This document shows positions 7,105 through 7,346 of a stretch of DNA of 7,346 bases, in pieces. This DNA is from Bacteroidetes bacterium UBA6063 (GTDB lineage Bacteria; Bacteroidota; Bacteroidia; NS11-12g; UBA9320), in assembly GCA_002428905.1 (NCBI GenBank), contig DIYD01000065.1, positions 1-7,346 of the forward strand, read 5' to 3'. The translations under genes were made by a program, and so were the position numbers. The notes under the pieces are model-generated. The model worked only from the letters and a program-made list of their open reading frames with translations, made no database searches and had not been told where the DNA came from. The stretch's first letter is position 1, and every line of letters starts with the position of its first letter.

Positions 7105-7346
7105 GCCAAAGCGTTTTATCGATGGATGATCGCTTACCCAGGTGACGGTAGATCCAAAAATAGTGTACTACACTGGCGATCAAAACACCTAAAATGCTAC
7201 CGGCAATTACATCGGTAACAAAGTGTTGAGCCAGAAAGACACGTGATATTCCGATGAGCATAGCCAGGCCTAAGAACAAGAAGGACACACGCCGTTTGCT
7301 TGCAATTAGGGCAATAAAGAAGAAGTAAGCGAAGCCCGCCGATGTT
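7091..7346 (-). CDS. PAP2-family phosphatase, C-terminal part (5' end outside window)
   Basis: The minus-strand frame is open from the window edge (first whole codon 7343-7345) to the TAA at 7091-7093, giving 84 residues. It begins TSAGFAYFFF, which fits the residues directly after the PSGH motif of PAP2 phosphatases. The PSGH itself would lie just beyond the edge, which is inference. It then shows SRVFLAQHFVTD, an exact SRx5Hx3D motif 3 containing the nucleophilic His and its Asp partner, followed by the VIAGSILG helix. PAP2 enzymes remove phosphate from lipid phosphates or pyrophosphates, such as undecaprenyl pyrophosphate, phosphatidate, phosphatidylglycerol phosphate or lipid A. Two membrane helices are visible, then a short basic tail. 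The GTG at 7286-7288 is not taken as the start because conserved PAP2 sequence continues upstream. Its overlap with the glycosyltransferase gene places both in one operon. Confidence 0.9.
   Translation of the reverse strand, partial: TSAGFAYFFFIALIASKRRVSFLFLGLAMLIGISRVFLAQHFVTDVIAGSILGVLIASVVHYFWIYRHLGKRSSIDKTLWHGNG

Noticed and set aside
7091..7288. GTG at 7286-7288 as the start of a small standalone membrane protein
   Set aside because: The frame continues to the window edge with residues fitting the region just after the PAP2 PSGH motif. The gene is cut by the window, not short.

Overview
The window looks like a chromosomal stretch from an aerobic member of the Bacteroidota, possibly the Flavobacteriia. 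The protein sequences resemble Bacteroidota versions of their families. Plus-strand starts lack strong Shine-Dalgarno sequences, which is common in that phylum. The MiaE tRNA hydroxylase needs O2. The taxonomic call is inference from remembered family resemblance, not a search. No RNA gene, mobile element, CRISPR array or phage gene is visible.

Layout. Positions 1-597 (+) hold the 3' end of a patatin-like phospholipase gene, including its DGG catalytic-Asp motif. A 137-base non-coding gap follows. Five closely packed plus-strand genes then run from 735 to 5389: a PhnP-like metallo-beta-lactamase-fold hydrolase, a free methionine-R-sulfoxide reductase (GAF fold), an AtoE-family short-chain fatty acid transporter, a 508-residue multi-pass membrane protein with a GT-C-like acidic motif, and the tRNA hydroxylase MiaE. 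Their junctions are 2 bases apart, 4 bases overlapping (ATGA), 1 base overlapping (TAATG) and 2 bases apart, so they are probably one transcript. On the minus strand a PAP2-family phosphatase (entering from the right edge) overlaps by 14 bases an ArnT/PMT-like GT-C glycosyltransferase. That glycosyltransferase converges on miaE, and the two stop codons are interlocked in one TTAA.

Functionally the plus-strand cluster is mixed: repair of oxidised free methionine, tRNA modification, uptake of short-chain acids, an unassigned hydrolase and an unassigned envelope protein. I see no single pathway joining them. The minus-strand pair is more coherent. A lipid-phosphate phosphatase and a polyprenyl-phosphate-sugar-dependent transferase both act on the periplasmic face of the inner membrane and could serve the same envelope glycolipid or glycan process.

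I did not find a clear new system. The items most worth a second look are the unassigned GT-C-like membrane protein, the PAP2/GT-C overlapping pair and the very compact convergent junction.
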